A DNA stretch of 41,593 bases from assembly GCA_016932135.1 (NCBI GenBank), contig JAFGDJ010000162.1, positions 1 to 41,593 on the forward strand. Direction: 5' to 3'. Positions 16,719 to 25,707 of the stretch are shown one piece after another. The notes beneath the pieces were generated by a model. The model did not search any database, had not been told where the DNA came from, and saw only the letters and a program-made list of their open reading frames with translations. The stretch is from Spirochaetales bacterium. GTDB lineage: Bacteria > Spirochaetota > Spirochaetia > JAFGDJ01. Every line of letters starts with the position of its first letter. The first letter of the stretch is position 1. A program made the translations under genes and the position numbers.

Positions 16719-17209
16719 TTTTCAAGATAATCCTTCAAAATTACCCCCGCCACTACCTTCGTGGTCTCCAGGAAACCCTTCCCGTAGTCCCCATCCCGGA
16801 AGTAGGGAATCATATGCTTGTCCATGATTAGGCCGGTTTCCGAATCGGAAAAAAGTCGTTCCATGCCCAGCCCGAGCTCTATCCGCACCCTCCTCTCTTT
16901 CATGGCAATCACCATGAGAATCCCGTTATTTAATCCTTCCTTTCCGACACCCCAGGTATTAGCTAAATCGAAACTGTATTCCTCGATCGACCGATAGGGT
17001 TCGAAACTGTCGATTGTTACGACAGCAATCTCAGCGGAGGTTACTTTCTCGAGGAGGTCGATTAACTCAGTTAATTGTTGTTTATCACCCCGGGGAAGGA
17101 TCCCCGCGAAATCATTGACATATCCGACAGCCTTCGGGAAAGCCTGCGCTTCAAGGTGTAATACAGAGATAGTCAGAACGATAAGTATTAAAAATCCATA
17201 CTTTTTCAG
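16715..17209 (-). CDS. Secreted TPM-domain protein with apparent CTG start
   Basis: 164 residues when read from CTG at 17209. GGAGA lies 6 bases upstream, and the first residues (M/L)KKYGFLILIVLTISVLHLEAQA form a good signal peptide. The next in-frame ATG (16915) would remove the signal peptide and most of the domain. The mature part is a TPM (YgcG/DUF477) domain: AFPKAVGYVNDFAGILP, EIAVVTIDSFEPYRSIEEYS, NTWGVGKEGLNNGIL, then RIELGLGMERLFSD and YFRDGDYGKGF. The C-terminal membrane segment and glycine-rich tail of many relatives are absent, so it is probably periplasmic or released. The function of TPM domains is poorly defined; phosphatase and photosystem-repair roles are reported in some. 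An ATG-to-CTG change in the start codon is possible. Confidence 0.8.
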   Translation of the reverse strand: MKKYGFLILIVLTISVLHLEAQAFPKAVGYVNDFAGILPRGDKQQLTELIDLLEKVTSAEIAVVTIDSFEPYRSIEEYSFDLANTWGVGKEGLNNGILMVIAMKERRVRIELGLGMERLFSDSETGLIMDKHMIPYFRDGDYGKGFLETTKVVAGVILKDYLEN

Positions 17210-17344
17210 TAATCGTCTCCTAAGAATTTATTCATTATAAAATTCTATAAGATAGAGAACCCGGCGGAAATCCCTAAGTAATTAGTATATCCAATCGGAC
17301 AACCATACAACCTTACATGAAACCGCTTGTAAAAACAATTTATA

Positions 17345-17444
17345 GTGTCCAAAAGCTTATGGATAATGGCTATATAGTGTGGTTTTTCGACTTTCTTTTT
17401 ATGTATCAACACCATATACAAAAGAACCATAAGCTTTGGGACAC
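17345..17444. repeat. Imperfect long inverted repeat in the 434-base gap before the LVIVD lipoprotein gene
   Basis: Arms of 18 bases (17345-17362 and 17427-17444, around AAGCTTATGG and CCATAAGCTT) match at 17 positions. Partial complementarity (TATAT, GTGT) continues inward, giving a hairpin-like element of about 100 bp. The surrounding 17210-17643 is AT-rich. I see no convincing gene: a 111-codon minus-strand frame there has no recognisable features. Confidence 0.6.
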
Positions 17445-17643
17445 CAGGTTTTCCACAGAGAGCATTCGGATACTTCAAATAAAAAAAGATTGACATCACC
17501 CGGTATTCCCATAAAATAAAAAATGATCCGGGTTCTGGATACGTATAGAAGGTTTCTCCAGGATCCTGTAATAGAAACATTCCTTTTTCATGGAATATTT
17601 CTACAGTGATAACAACTACTTTAATGAAAGGGGAATGTTTTAT

Positions 17644-20600
17644 ATGAAAAAACTAACGGGCGTTTCTCTGTTTATTCTATTGTTTTCTTCCTGTCCGATA
17701 CCTTTCAACGAGACAAATCTTTCACTGATGCAGGACCTTTCCGCACCGGTTATCACAATAAACACCCCTGTTCAGGGTTCCTCCTTTGAATCCACGGTAA
17801 CCGTATCCGGGTCGGTGATCGATGTGGACGGAAACGGGGAATACCGGAGTACCAAGGCGGGAAGTTATATTTCTTCCTGTGTCTACGATATTCTTGACAG
17901 TGATCCTGTCGAAACGGCGATAGAGATAGCCGAAGACGGTACCTTCAGCTTCACCTTTCCATCGGTCTCCTTCACTTCCCAGATTAACCTGATTATAACC
18001 GCCCATGACATAAACGGAAATAAGGCGACATCTTCCATCATCCTCGTCCCGGATGAAAACGGACCGTTCCTCACCATCACGTCGCCGGAAGATTACAGTG
18101 TGTACGCCACCGTCCTCCTGCTTGCGGGGTCGGCGGTCAATTCCCTTACCGATTCCGCAACCACGGAGGTCAACCCGGTAATCAGTTACAGAATACCCGG
18201 CACGTCGATCTCCGGTACCGCTAATATCGATACAACCAACGGAAGTTTTTCCGCAGTCATCGACGTGTCCGCCCTGGAGGGGAACAAAGCCCTGGAGGTT
18301 ACGGCGGAGGACCTCAACGGAAACGAGACAACCGCCATTGTTACCATTACAAAACCGACGGAAGGGGGAGATATCTCGGGATTCACCGTGACGCCGGGAA
18401 ATAAAATGGTAACGATCAGCTGGGACCCGGTCCCCTTTGCCGAGTCATACACGATCTTCGAGTCGGAGTTCGGAACCCTGGCGGAAGAAGATGTGACAAG
18501 CCCCTATGAATGGGAGGGTCTGAGCAATGGGGAGATATACTCTTTTCAGCTCACCGCTCACCTGCCCTCCGAGTCAGGGGAAGACGCGGTCTCCGCTGTA
18601 GTCACAAAGATGCCCTTGAGCCCCCGGAGTCTGGCACCTTCCGTGCGAGAAATCGAATACGGGTCCGTAACCATCCAGTGGCGGGAGCATACCAACGTCT
18701 CCAAGTATACGGTGGAGCGCGCCACATCCCCTGACGGACCCTGGCAGGTGAGGGGAAATTCGACCTCTACCTCCTATACGGACACCTCGGTGGAGAATAA
18801 CAGGGAATACTTCTACCGTATCCGGCCTGCGGTCTATACCGATATTACAAGTGATTACTGTAGTGCCGTGCCCACCGACTTCGGGGAGGTTCGGGTCGAT
18901 TTTGAAACCGAGGGAACGGCCCAGGGTATCGATGTTTCCGGTTCCTACGCCTATCTGGGCACCGCCGGCGGAGGGAAAGGCTACCTGCGTATCATCGACA
19001 TTTCCGACCCCGGAGAACCGGTGGAAGAGGCCGCGGTCGAATTGTCGGACGCCGCCAAGGATGTGGTGGTGGAGGGTTCCTACGCCTATGTTGCCGCCTC
19101 TTCGGACGGTCTGGCTGTCATTGACATTTCCAATCCGCTGAACCCGGGAAACCCAGTCTACGGCACAGGCACCACCGGTTTCGCATACAGTCTGGACGTG
19201 GCGAACGGCTGTGTGTACCTGGCCGACGGCGACAGCGGGCTGGCGATCATCGACGTCTCCACGCCGACGTCCCCGGGAGCACCCGTTTACTGCGACACCG
19301 TCGGTTCAGCCTTCGGCGTCGCGGTAGACGACGGCTATGCCTACGTGGCCGATTATACAAATGATCTGGTCATCGTTGACCTTTCCGATCCCACCGTGGT
19401 CTTCAATACCTGTGCGCTCACGGGAAACGCCTATGGAATAACTGTTGCGGGTGATTACGCCTATGTGGCTGCCGGCACGGGAGGTTTGGCGGTTATCAAT
19501 ATCTCCGATCCCTCAAACCCGGGCACCCCCCATTACAGCGATACCACAGGATACGCCCAGCGGGTCGCGGTGGCCGGCAGATACGCCTATGTGGCCAACG
19601 ACGAGAATCTATTCGCCATTATAGATGTTTCCGATCCCGACAGTCCCGGCGCACCGGTCTACCGGGCTACCATGAGTTTTGCCATGGATGTGGCCCTCTC
19701 CGGCTCCCATGCCTACGTGGTGGATTCGGATGTAGGCATAGCGGTTTTCAGCATCGCCCATGCCGCGGATCCGGCGGCTCCGGTTTATGAATCAACAAAT
19801 ACATCCGCCCGGGGCGTGGCGGTTACCGGCTCCCGGGCATATCTTGCCGTCGGTGCCGGCGGCATGGCTATTCTGGATGTATCTGACCCCTCCGACCCCG
19901 GATTGCCGGATTATCAGGCCATCTCGACGCCGGCCTACAACATTGAAATAGCCGGTTCCCATGCCTATATAGCCCTGAACAGTTGGGGTTTGGCCATTAT
20001 AGATATCTCGGACCCGGAAAACCCGGTAGAACCGGTGTATTTCAGCGAGGTCGGGTATGTCCTGGATGTGGCAGTTTCGGGCTCCTATGCCTTTATCGCC
20101 GCTAATGAAAACGGTCTCGCGGTTATCGACATTTCCGATCCTGAAGATCCCGGAACCCCGATCTACAAGGACACCACCAGTAACGCCCGGAATATCGTGG
20201 TCCAGGGCGACTACGCCTACATCGCGACCAACGAAACAGGCCTGGCCGTCATCGACATATCGGACCCGGAAAACCCGGGAGACCCGGTCTACGAGGATAC
20301 CAGCGGCTGGGCCTGGTCGGTAGCGGTATCCGGCAATTATGCTTATATAGCGGATCGGGGGAATGGGCTGGCGGTTTTCGATATTACCGATCCGGCGAAT
20401 CCCGGAGCGCCGACCTATTACGCGACAAACGCGCCGACCAACAACGCCACCAGTGTCGCCGTGGCGGGTCCCTGGGTTTTTGTCACCGATTACAATACTA
20501 ACCCCGATCCTGACAGCTGGCTGGCGGTCTTCGACGCCTCCGATCCCGCCGCCCTGGAGGGGCCCTACTACAGTAGCGCCCCTTTTACCAGCGAGCCTTA

Positions 20601-20688
20601 TGCCATTACCGTCAGAGGTCCCTACGCCTATATAGCCGACAGTGCCAGCGGCCTGGCGGTCGTCAAACTCTGGGAGGACATAGAGTGA
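17644..20688 (+). CDS. LVIVD-repeat lipoprotein with Ig-like and fibronectin type III-like domains
   Basis: 1014 residues from the ATG at 17644, about 10 bases after AAAGGGG; upstream in-frame starts lack a site. The signal peptide ends in the lipobox LFSSC (Cys near residue 17). Ig-like regions follow (about residues 30-235). Two FN3-like modules come next (roughly 245-415, with VTISWDPVPFAESYTIF and VTIQWREHTNVSKYTVE). The rest is 14 tandem repeats of about 42 residues, each near the pattern GsYAYvAd-GLAvIDISDP-NPG-PvY. Fourteen repeats would fit two seven-bladed propellers. The protein is probably exposed on the cell surface and binds partners or glycans; no catalytic motif is visible. The stop overlaps the next start (GTGA). 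Confidence 0.88.
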   Translation: MKKLTGVSLFILLFSSCPIPFNETNLSLMQDLSAPVITINTPVQGSSFESTVTVSGSVIDVDGNGEYRSTKAGSYISSCVYDILDSDPVETAIEIAEDGTFSFTFPSVSFTSQINLIITAHDINGNKATSSIILVPDENGPFLTITSPEDYSVYATVLLLAGSAVNSLTDSATTEVNPVISYRIPGTSISGTANIDTTNGSFSAVIDVSALEGNKALEVTAEDLNGNETTAIVTITKPTEGGDISGFTVTPGNKMVTISWDPVPFAESYTIFESEFGTLAEEDVTSPYEWEGLSNGEIYSFQLTAHLPSESGEDAVSAVVTKMPLSPRSLAPSVREIEYGSVTIQWREHTNVSKYTVERATSPDGPWQVRGNSTSTSYTDTSVENNREYFYRIRPAVYTDITSDYCSAVPTDFGEVRVDFETEGTAQGIDVSGSYAYLGTAGGGKGYLRIIDISDPGEPVEEAAVELSDAAKDVVVEGSYAYVAASSDGLAVIDISNPLNPGNPVYGTGTTGFAYSLDVANGCVYLADGDSGLAIIDVSTPTSPGAPVYCDTVGSAFGVAVDDGYAYVADYTNDLVIVDLSDPTVVFNTCALTGNAYGITVAGDYAYVAAGTGGLAVINISDPSNPGTPHYSDTTGYAQRVAVAGRYAYVANDENLFAIIDVSDPDSPGAPVYRATMSFAMDVALSGSHAYVVDSDVGIAVFSIAHAADPAAPVYESTNTSARGVAVTGSRAYLAVGAGGMAILDVSDPSDPGLPDYQAISTPAYNIEIAGSHAYIALNSWGLAIIDISDPENPVEPVYFSEVGYVLDVAVSGSYAFIAANENGLAVIDISDPEDPGTPIYKDTTSNARNIVVQGDYAYIATNETGLAVIDISDPENPGDPVYEDTSGWAWSVAVSGNYAYIADRGNGLAVFDITDPANPGAPTYYATNAPTNNATSVAVAGPWVFVTDYNTNPDPDSWLAVFDASDPAALEGPYYSSAPFTSEPYAITVRGPYAYIADSASGLAVVKLWEDIE

Positions 20689-22925
20689 AAAAGAAAATCA
20701 TCCTGCTCTTTCTTGTGTGTATAGCCCTTCGGGCCACCTCTCTTTCAGCCCAGAGCGATAGAACAGATTACGATGCCTACTACCATTCCCCGGTGGCGGT
20801 ATCGGCCTTCTACCAGCCCCTCTCCGGCATGGGGAGCACAACCCTCTCCGATTTCGTCATCAGCGAGGTGTCCGGGGAGGTAAGGTTCTCCTTCCGGAAG
20901 GCGCCCCGGTGGCAGCCCCTGGTAAGGGGAGGCATGGTGGACTACGCTTTTGTCGGAGACCTGGAGGACTATCTCCAGGACTGGAGCCACCGGCATATCT
21001 TCGGCGGTGCCGGGATGGGGTACTCCCTCCGTATTTCCCGGGAATTCGAAGTGGGCGGAGATATTTTCTGCGGGATCACCCAGTCAATTTTTTCGGAACT
21101 TCAGATTCCCGGTATAACGGAACCTCAGGGACAGTTAAACCTTATCGGCAAGGCATCCGCCCGGCTTGCATTGAACCCCTCCTACAATATCTCCATCGGT
21201 GTCACACCTTCGATACAGTATGTGCACGGTCTCGGCCCCTTGAATACCTTTGACGGGTTTACCTTCGGCGTCGGTTTCGGAGGGAGCTATCGTTTCGGCC
21301 AGGACCCGGATGCCCCGCAGTCGAGTATCCGGGCTTTGCGCTTCGCGGGTACCGATTTTCCTCCCCTCTTTGCCGCCATGCAGAGCTATTACGCCGTCAA
21401 AGCCGCCGGCACCGTTGCGGTTACCAACTCCGCCTCATTTCCCGTTACCCGGGTAACCTTCAGTTTCATGCAGCCCGGCTTCATGGATTCCGCCACTCCC
21501 CTGGGAGAGTTTGAAAACCTGCAACCGGAAGAAACCCTGGAGATCCCCGTCAGGGCGGTCTTCAACAACCAGATCTTTACCACTCAGGGAGTCACTCCCC
21601 TTACCGGAGAACTGATCGTTCAGTATACCGCCCGGGGACGGCAGGTGGAACAGCGACAGTCGATCACCTACGATCTTTATGACCGGAACGCCCTTACCTG
21701 GAACGACGACAGAAAAGCGGCCGCCTTCGTGACTCCCCAGGACAGCGCTATCCGCAATTTCGCGAGTTATATCCGGCAGAGTCACCATGAAGCAACCAAC
21801 CAGTTTATCAGCAAGAATCTTCAATTCGCCATGCAGGCCTATAATGCCCTGTCGGAGATTGGCATTATCTACCAGGTGGACCCCACCTCTCCCTTTACCG
21901 AGGTCCAGGAAGACGCGGTGGTGGTGGATTCCATCAGCTTTCCCAGGGAAACCCTTCTCCGGCGTACCGGCGACTGCGATGATCTGACAGTACTCTATAA
22001 CACCCTTCTGCAGACCGTGGGGATTCCCACCGCTTTCGTCACAACCCCCGGGCATATTTTCTGCGCCTTCTCCACCGGGCTTTCCGCCCAGGACGCGGAG
22101 CTTATAGATCCCGACCGCTCCATGACCCTGGAAGTGAACGGCGAACTCTGGGCCCTGGTAGAGATAACCATGCTGGGCCGCTCACCCTTCCTGGATGCCT
22201 GGAGTACGGGTATATCCGAATTCCGCGCCTATGATAATAACACTCGCGTAAGGGGATTCTATCCCGTCTCCGAAGCCCAGGAGACCTATCGTCCCGTGGC
22301 TCTCAGGGAAACCGACCTGGGTCTTCAGTACGGTGACGGGGAAAGGATGGTTACCCGTTTTCGCGGTGATATGGACCGCCTTTCCTCCATGCTTCTTGAA
22401 CCCCTTGCCCTGAAGGCCAAAGAGAATAACCGGATCAGGGACTGGAATAAGTACGGAATTTCCGCGGCGAAACTGGGGGCCTCCCGCCAAGCCCAGGAGG
22501 CTTTTCAGAAGGTTATCCAGATGAACGAAAAACAATTGAGCGCACGACTGAATCTCGGTTCCCTCTACTATTTGGACGGAGACTACCACCGGGCTCTTCA
22601 GACCTTTCAGGGTGTGGAAAATCTCGTTTCCGATCAGCCCAGCACAAGCGGTTCGACCCTGTTCAATCTCTATATAAACCTGGGGAAAAGTCACTATGCC
22701 CTGAATAACATCGGTGAGGCAGGGACATATTACGGGAAAGCCCGGGAGATATCTCCGGAATCCGCCGGAAAGTACAGTTACCTCGGCTCGGGAAGCTCCG
22801 GTTCGTCGGGAACGGCCGGAAGCGCTCTCGCATCCGCTGAAATACAAAGTGCCGGAGATTCGACGGCTCGGGCATCGGAAGCGATCACGGAAGAACCGAT
22901 ACTTTTTTTCTCCGAAGACGAATAA
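20685..22925 (+). CDS. Envelope protein with barrel-like N-part, transglutaminase-like core and TPRs
   Basis: 746 residues, GTG start overlapping the lipoprotein stop. The signal peptide is KKKIILLFLVCIALRATSLS, cleaved near AQS. Residues 40-210 alternate polar and hydrophobic residues with Gly and aromatic residues (GVGFGGSYRFGQ at the end), like a small outer-membrane barrel. A transglutaminase-like region follows, with LLRRTGDCDDLTVLYNTLLQ (catalytic Cys) and GIPTAFVTTPGHIFCAF (His). Two or three TPRs lie near residues 590-710. A low-complexity Ser/Gly stretch precedes the acidic end. Coupling to the LVIVD lipoprotein suggests that both form one envelope complex. The catalytic role of the Cys is inferred from the motif alone. 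Confidence 0.8.
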   Translation: MKKKIILLFLVCIALRATSLSAQSDRTDYDAYYHSPVAVSAFYQPLSGMGSTTLSDFVISEVSGEVRFSFRKAPRWQPLVRGGMVDYAFVGDLEDYLQDWSHRHIFGGAGMGYSLRISREFEVGGDIFCGITQSIFSELQIPGITEPQGQLNLIGKASARLALNPSYNISIGVTPSIQYVHGLGPLNTFDGFTFGVGFGGSYRFGQDPDAPQSSIRALRFAGTDFPPLFAAMQSYYAVKAAGTVAVTNSASFPVTRVTFSFMQPGFMDSATPLGEFENLQPEETLEIPVRAVFNNQIFTTQGVTPLTGELIVQYTARGRQVEQRQSITYDLYDRNALTWNDDRKAAAFVTPQDSAIRNFASYIRQSHHEATNQFISKNLQFAMQAYNALSEIGIIYQVDPTSPFTEVQEDAVVVDSISFPRETLLRRTGDCDDLTVLYNTLLQTVGIPTAFVTTPGHIFCAFSTGLSAQDAELIDPDRSMTLEVNGELWALVEITMLGRSPFLDAWSTGISEFRAYDNNTRVRGFYPVSEAQETYRPVALRETDLGLQYGDGERMVTRFRGDMDRLSSMLLEPLALKAKENNRIRDWNKYGISAAKLGASRQAQEAFQKVIQMNEKQLSARLNLGSLYYLDGDYHRALQTFQGVENLVSDQPSTSGSTLFNLYINLGKSHYALNNIGEAGTYYGKAREISPESAGKYSYLGSGSSGSSGTAGSALASAEIQSAGDSTARASEAITEEPILFFSEDE

Positions 22926-22990
22926 CATTCTATTTCTCCTGCAAGGAAAAGAGCTTTACCAGGATCTCCGGTTTGAGAAGAAGGCTTTGT

Positions 22991-23139
22991 TACTGTCCCC
23001 CACCGTGGACCTGAAGGGTTTCTAAGATTTTATCCTGGTACAACTTACAGTGAAAACGAGGATTTTCTGCCGGGGTTAGCTTTATTTTCTTACGTGCGGT
23101 GAAAATGGAGTAAATACAGGTCCACGGTGGGGGACAGTA
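22991..23139. mobile_element. 149-bp MITE-like element with perfect 23-bp terminal inverted repeats
   Basis: The left end 22991-23013 (beginning TACTGTCCCCCACCG) is the exact reverse complement of 23117-23139. The interior is AT-rich and non-coding, and no target-site duplication is evident. It lies between two convergent genes and could also end transcription from both sides. The TGTCCCC end resembles small palindromic repeats dispersed by transposases acting in trans, but I cannot name a family. Confidence 0.65.
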
Positions 23140-23187
23140 TTTATTCCTTAAGCAGGTCCTCTCCTTCGGCCTGAGCGGCCCGGCAAT

Positions 23188-23838
23188 CTACCCCCGGTTT
23201 CTCCAACCCTGGAAGAATTTTTGTAAAAAGCCTTTTTTTCTGCTTCCCTCTTCCTGGATTGAAACATCCCCCAGAACTGAAAAGCCTTCCAGTACGCAGA
23301 TGCCCCGCTGTTCCTCCAGGCTTCCCTCCGGGGAACCCTCCGGCGACTCATTTCTCACAAGCTCATAGTCACCGATAAGACTTTTAAAGCGGTTTTTTAC
23401 TTTCATCCCCCTGGGTATGATAACCCTGGTATCCCCCAGGAATGAATGGACCTTTATATGAATCGGCTCCACGACATGTCTGAACCCGCGAATATCGATA
23501 TTGACATCTCCGACAATAGAGAGGATTTGAAGCCTTTTATCCTTGAAATCCTCCGCCGTAAGGTGCTTATCGCCTAAAACGGCGATCTTGGTATCGCCGT
23601 CGCCTTCGGAATTTTCATCCGGCAGGTCGATCCTTCCAGGTTGTTGCTGTGGAGGGAAATCGTGAACGAGAATCTCCAGGTCTTCGATAAATTCAGCCCT
23701 GTAAGCCAAGTCGAGACGCTTTTCATATTCCTCCAGGTCAAACTTGTTCTCCGCGTAGGCGGTTTCCAAACGCCGAATGATACGGTCCCTGAATTGAGGA
23801 ACACCGTATTTTCGTTTTGACGGCAGGTTTTCCGACAT
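23188..23838 (-). CDS. DUF1707 / LiaF-C-like cytoplasmic protein
   Basis: 216 residues from the ATG at 23838 (AGGGGG 6 bases upstream; the longer frame to 23889 has none). Residues about 15-60 resemble a DUF1707 domain: RRLETAYAENKFDLEEYEKRLDLAYRA, then DLEILVHDFP. The second half, with KIAVLGDKHL, LQILSIVGDVNIDIRGF, HSFLGDTRVIIPRGMKV and GFSVLGDVSI, has the repeating beta pattern of the LiaF C-terminal (cell-envelope stress) domain. No membrane helix is seen. In Firmicutes, LiaF-like proteins modulate two-component sensors of envelope stress. A role with the YesMN-like pair downstream is possible but unsupported. Confidence 0.75.
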   Translation of the reverse strand: MSENLPSKRKYGVPQFRDRIIRRLETAYAENKFDLEEYEKRLDLAYRAEFIEDLEILVHDFPPQQQPGRIDLPDENSEGDGDTKIAVLGDKHLTAEDFKDKRLQILSIVGDVNIDIRGFRHVVEPIHIKVHSFLGDTRVIIPRGMKVKNRFKSLIGDYELVRNESPEGSPEGSLEEQRGICVLEGFSVLGDVSIQEEGSRKKGFLQKFFQGWRNRG

Positions 23839-23899
23839 GAGCGCCCCCTTTGAGAGCCTCAGTGTACCTTCAAAGAGGTGTAACGGCAAGATCTGTTGA

Positions 23900-24112
23900 A
23901 GAGCTTGGCTGTGGTCTCAAATATTACTCCGAAGCGATCACCTCAGAACGATACCGGCGGCGATTACCCAATTCTTCCAAGCCTGCAACAGAACCGACTG
24001 GGGATTCGTCATGGCGATGACATGCCTTGATAGGATTCCGGTGGTCCTTTATTATATTGCCCTGCAAAAACACTTTGTTATGAGAATCACCACCGGAACA
24101 GTCAAGGAATAA
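23900..24112 (+). pseudogene. Remnant 3' end of a MalG-type sugar permease gene
   Basis: The plus frame after the stop at 23897-23899 encodes about 70 residues. It has no start or upstream part and ends TTGTVKE. It contains LRTIPAAITQFF, NRTDWGFVMA, IPVVLYYIALQKHFV and the terminal GTVKE. These match the last helix and tail of CUT1 permeases, and the intact permease at 4773-5618 ends LTSGSVKE after the same pattern. The 5' two thirds are missing, so it cannot make a working subunit. It ends 8 bases before the stop of the response-regulator gene, suggesting that an older permease gene stood here and was truncated. Confidence 0.8.
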
Positions 24113-24120
24113 GCACCGGA

Positions 24121-25707
24121 TCATAGCTTCTTAAACTGCCTTGCCCCTGTACCTTCCATTGTCCCGGATCGTCTGAACTGAGCCGGTGACAAGCCCGTGT
24201 GTTTCTTGAATAGTTTACCGAAATAGGAAACATCGGTTAGACCGATCCGTTCGGCGGCTTCGTTATTGGACAGACCGTCCCTTAAAAGGAGGGTTCGAGC
24301 GCGTTCGATTTTCATGCGGTTCACATAACCGGTAAAGCTCTCCCCCGTTTCCTGCGCGAATATGGTTGAGAAATAGCACTTACTCATACCGGCTTCTACC
24401 GCCGCTTCTTCCAGAGAGACCGTTCTATCAAGACGGGATAAAATCAACTCTTTGGCCCTCAGTATTCCCGGATGCCTCGCTTGGGCCCGGGATTCCTTCC
24501 AGGACAGGACTATCGTATCGATGAAATCGAACACGTGCATCCGGAGTTCCGCCAGAGTCTCCGATTTGAAAAGGAGGTCTTCATTGAATTCCGGAACCCG
24601 GGGAAACATTTTATACAGTCCGTGGATAATCTCCACAGCAGTAAACCGGACCCGGTCCGGCGGGTAAGAACCTGTTTTCAAAACACCGGAAAAAAAATTC
24701 TCGATGATGTTCTTGGCGGCGGAAGAATCGCCGTTTATAACACAACGCCTAAGCGATTCATCCTCGTCGGCAGATAGTGCCGGTCCTGTCTTGAGGAAAG
24801 TAAAATCCTGAGAAAAAAACAGGAGCGCGCCGGCGTGAAAATAGTAGCACCGCTGAAGGGCGTTTACCGCCTGCCGGTAGGCTTCCCGGATGCTTCGTAT
24901 CGAAGTGAAGGGAGCGGAAACACCGGCGCTTACAACAAGTGAAAGATAATGTCGTGAGGCTGTCTGAAATTTATTTACAAAATCGGTGATTTCCTCATTC
25001 GTTATGTTCATCCCGCCTCGCAGGAGCAGCACATAATTACCATCGGATAAACATACCACATGGACCTTCCGATCCTGGGGTGCCATTCCTTTGCACAGAT
25101 GGATAAGAGAGCGCTGCTGCAAGGGTGTAGGATGGGCCTTCGCCGGATTCCCCGGAAAGAATTCCGCCGGATGCAGAACAAGAAGCCGCAATTCTTTCGC
25201 CTCGAGACAGCCAGCCTCTTCGACAGTGATCTGACCGGTAATGAGTCCGTTCAGCAGGTCGTCGCTGTCTTTCAAAGAGAGTTTCCCTGAACCTCCGTTC
25301 TTATCTTTCCGTTCCGCTTCAATTTTTTTTCGTACTTCCGATAGTTTCGCCAGCAGGGCCTCCGGTTGCAGCGACAGCTTGAGTATATAATCTTCAGCCC
25401 CCAGGCGAATCGATTCTTTAACGTAATCGAGTTCGTTATGGCAGCTCAGAACAATCACTTTCACGGGGAGCTGTTCCCGCTTCAGAATTCGCAATAGTTC
25501 AACACCGTTCATTTCCGTCATCTTAATATCAAGCAGGATAATGTCAGGACACCCTTCCCGCATCATTTCCAGGGCTTCCAAACCGTTAGCCGCTTGAGCC
25601 GCAATGATATAGCCATATTCACTCCAATTCAGAAATGAAGCGATTCCTGTCCGCACCAGCATTTCGTCGTCCACAATCATGATGGACAAGGGTTCAGGTT
25701 TTTCCAT
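24121..25707 (-). CDS. YesN-type response regulator with AraC DNA-binding domain
   Basis: 528 residues from the ATG at 25707 (AGGAGG 4 bases upstream; a GTG one codon earlier is too close). The N-terminal receiver has IMIVDDE, the phospho-acceptor in DIILLDIKM, VIVLS and the Lys of DYILKLS. A long middle region carries no clear motif. The C-terminal AraC double helix-turn-helix covers about the last 100 residues (SLEEAAVEAGMSKCYFSTIF, then SNNEAAERIGLTDVSYFGKL). It probably activates the divergent sugar-transport operon in response to the overlapping sensor kinase. Confidence 0.92.
   Translation of the reverse strand: MEKPEPLSIMIVDDEMLVRTGIASFLNWSEYGYIIAAQAANGLEALEMMREGCPDIILLDIKMTEMNGVELLRILKREQLPVKVIVLSCHNELDYVKESIRLGAEDYILKLSLQPEALLAKLSEVRKKIEAERKDKNGGSGKLSLKDSDDLLNGLITGQITVEEAGCLEAKELRLLVLHPAEFFPGNPAKAHPTPLQQRSLIHLCKGMAPQDRKVHVVCLSDGNYVLLLRGGMNITNEEITDFVNKFQTASRHYLSLVVSAGVSAPFTSIRSIREAYRQAVNALQRCYYFHAGALLFFSQDFTFLKTGPALSADEDESLRRCVINGDSSAAKNIIENFFSGVLKTGSYPPDRVRFTAVEIIHGLYKMFPRVPEFNEDLLFKSETLAELRMHVFDFIDTIVLSWKESRAQARHPGILRAKELILSRLDRTVSLEEAAVEAGMSKCYFSTIFAQETGESFTGYVNRMKIERARTLLLRDGLSNNEAAERIGLTDVSYFGKLFKKHTGLSPAQFRRSGTMEGTGARQFKKL

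Noticed and set aside
17245-17580. A 111-codon minus-strand frame
   Set aside because: No signal, motif or ribosome-binding site; it covers an inverted repeat and has AT-rich, random-looking composition.
23924-24124. A 66-codon minus-strand frame
   Set aside because: The opposite strand reads as a permease C-terminus, which explains the openness of this frame.
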